Assembly: GCA_024281145.1 (NCBI GenBank)
Contig: JAMXLN010000071.1
Location: 1 to 40,371 of the forward strand
Reading direction: 5' to 3'
DNA length: 40,371 nt
Source: Hyphomicrobiaceae bacterium
GTDB lineage: Bacteria; Pseudomonadota; Alphaproteobacteria; Rhizobiales; Hyphomicrobiaceae
In this document: positions 38,864 through 40,371 of the stretch, one piece after another
Layout: each line of letters starts with the position of its first letter
Numbering within the stretch: the first letter of the stretch is position 1
The notes under the pieces: generated by a model
Told to the model about the DNA's origin: nothing
What the model saw: only the letters and a program-made list of their open reading frames with translations
Databases searched by the model: none
Position numbers and translations under genes: made by a program

Positions 38864-40072
38864 TCACCCTCCCGTCCCGAAAGGCACCGGCCCGGCGCTT
38901 CGGCGCGGCCACAAAACCTGGAGCGCGCGCGCCAAGCCTTCCAATAGTGCGATAAGGGTGCGCGCAAGCCGCGAGCGGCGCCGCGGATAGAGCCGCCATT
39001 GCGTGATGACGGCGCCGCACAAAGCGGCACAGCCAGGCGCGGCGTAGAGCAAGGGTACCGCGCTCGGATGGACGACCGCGTGGTTGCTGAGCATGATGCC
39101 GATGACGCGGAAAAGCACGGCCACCACGAAGCCGCCGACGACCGCGAACGTGCGGCTCGTGCGCGTAGTCTGTGCCTGGCCCATGAAGGCCAGCACCACC
39201 AGCACGAACGCCCATGCGTAGAGCGGGCTTGCCAGGCGCTCGTGCAACTCGGAAGCGTAGCTGCCGGGGCTCGACTTATAGACGGGATCGTCGGGATTGG
39301 GGTTCAAGAGTTCGTCGGTGTAGCGCTCCCGCGGCCGCAAGACGACGACCTGGTCGGTTCGCTGTTCGAGCTGGTTGATGTCCACCGCGTAGCGGTCAAA
39401 GGCGATGATCTGCGGTGCCGCATCATTCTCCAGCCGGCGGACAATATGGCCCTTGTCCATGCGCAGATAGGAGGTCCCACCCTGCTTGATGATGAGGCCG
39501 GTCTCGGCCAGGTACGTGACGATCTGCTTGGGGTCGCGCGCATCGTGCATCATGAGGCCCAGCAGTTCACCGCTCGGGGAACGGTCGCGGATGTGCACCG
39601 TGAGCTTGGCCTCCGGCGACGTGAAACGCCAAGGCTGGATCACCTGAGCCATGAGGTCGGTGCGCACCTGTACCGCCAATTCACGCAGCTTCTGCTGCGC
39701 CCACGGGCCCACCACGTGGTTCACCGTGGCGATGCCCATGGCAACGAGGAGGGCCAGCAGGCCCAACGGCTTGATCAGCGACCAGGCGGGTGTGCCCCCA
39801 GCCGCCATGACAATGAGCTCGCTATCGCTGTTGAGGCGGTTGAGGACATGGATAGAGGCGATAAGCAGGGCAATGGGCGCGATCAGCGCCATCATGCTGG
39901 GGATCGCGAGCGTCGTCATCGCAAGGAAGCGGATGACGTCCTGACCCTGACTGGTCATCAACTCGATTTGCCGCAGCGCGACGGCGATCCAAACCACGCC
40001 CGTCAGGGACAGGAGGATGAGCACGAGCGCACCCGCGGCTTGCCGAAAGATGTACCGGCTGAGGATGCGCAT
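38864..40072 (-). CDS. lptF: LPS export ABC transporter permease LptF
   Basis: MRILSRYIFRQAAGALVLILLSLTGVVWIAVALRQIELMTSQGQ...LNSDSELIVMAAGGTPAWSLIKPL. Confidence 0.94.
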   Translation of the reverse strand: MRILSRYIFRQAAGALVLILLSLTGVVWIAVALRQIELMTSQGQDVIRFLAMTTLAIPSMMALIAPIALLIASIHVLNRLNSDSELIVMAAGGTPAWSLIKPLGLLALLVAMGIATVNHVVGPWAQQKLRELAVQVRTDLMAQVIQPWRFTSPEAKLTVHIRDRSPSGELLGLMMHDARDPKQIVTYLAETGLIIKQGGTSYLRMDKGHIVRRLENDAAPQIIAFDRYAVDINQLEQRTDQVVVLRPRERYTDELLNPNPDDPVYKSSPGSYASELHERLASPLYAWAFVLVVLAFMGQAQTTRTSRTFAVVGGFVVAVLFRVIGIMLSNHAVVHPSAVPLLYAAPGCAALCGAVITQWRLYPRRRSRLARTLIALLEGLARALQVLWPRRSAGPVPFGTGG

Positions 40073-40089
40073 TCATGTCCCCCGGCATG

Positions 40090-40169
40090 TCCCCTTGGCC
40101 TAATCCCCTGGCCTAATTCTCTGCCGTAATTTCCCTGCCTTAATTCCCTGGCCTCATTCCTTGGCCACT
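40090..40169. repeat. ~13-bp intergenic tandem repeat, ~6 units, consensus TTCCCTGGCCTAA
   Basis: tccccttggcctaa / tcccctggcctaa / ttctctgccgtaa / tttccctgccttaa / ttccctggcctca / ttccttggccact. Confidence 0.9.
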
Positions 40170-40232
40170 GCCTCGGCCTGCCCCTGGGCGATCCCCCTGC
40201 GCCTGTCCTCGGCTTCCTTCTCCCGGGCCTAA

Positions 40233-40291
40233 TCTCCTGAGTTTCTTTATCTCCTGAGTTTCTTTCCTCAGTTTCTTTCCTCAGTTTCTTT
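40233..40291. repeat. second CT-rich tandem array: TCTCCTGAGTTTCTTT(A) x2, then CCTCAGTTTCTTT x2
   Basis: tctcctgagtttcttta / tctcctgagtttcttt / cctcagtttcttt / cctcagtttcttt, contiguous. Confidence 0.92.
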
Positions 40292-40371
40292 CCCGATGCC
40301 CGTCCGTGGGTGGGCTCTTTGGGGGGCCTGGGCCCCCCGGACGCTCCAGCCGCCTGTTGTCTGGACCCTTG

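Noticed and set aside
38999-40129. 376-aa plus-strand ORF antisense to lptF
   Set aside because: lptF is clear on the minus strand; no independent coding evidence.

Overview
The window reads as a high-GC alphaproteobacterial (probably Hyphomicrobiales/Rhizobiales-like) chromosomal core region with about 30 intact genes. From left to right: a 5'-truncated Lys/Ala/Glu-rich LysM protein; an Atm1-type ABC exporter; an uncharacterised membrane protein; a DUF1015-family protein; ppa; miaA; ilvB and ilvN; a small winged-helix-like ORF; a GST; ilvC; a GmhB-like HAD phosphatase; MTAP; purF-cvpA-radA-alr-dnaB (minus strand); cfa; the rpsF-rpsR-DUF2232-rplI operon (minus); fabD-fabG-acpP-fabF-mltG-yicC-gmk (plus); and rsmA-pdxA-surA-lptD-lptG-lptF (minus). 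I found no tRNA or rRNA genes, CRISPR arrays, transposases, phage genes or recognisable defence systems, and no convincing new multi-gene system. The more interesting signals are non-coding or low-complexity: a structured rpsF leader that fits an S6:S18 autoregulatory element; several intergenic tandem arrays with 11-13 bp units; a strong -10 plus palindrome upstream of cfa; tandem-repeat protein segments (129-bp units in the LysM protein, an RGG-like tail on S6, a duplicated insert in DnaB); and possible alternative hairpins between fabF and mltG. Product assignments come from recognising motifs by eye; no database search was run.
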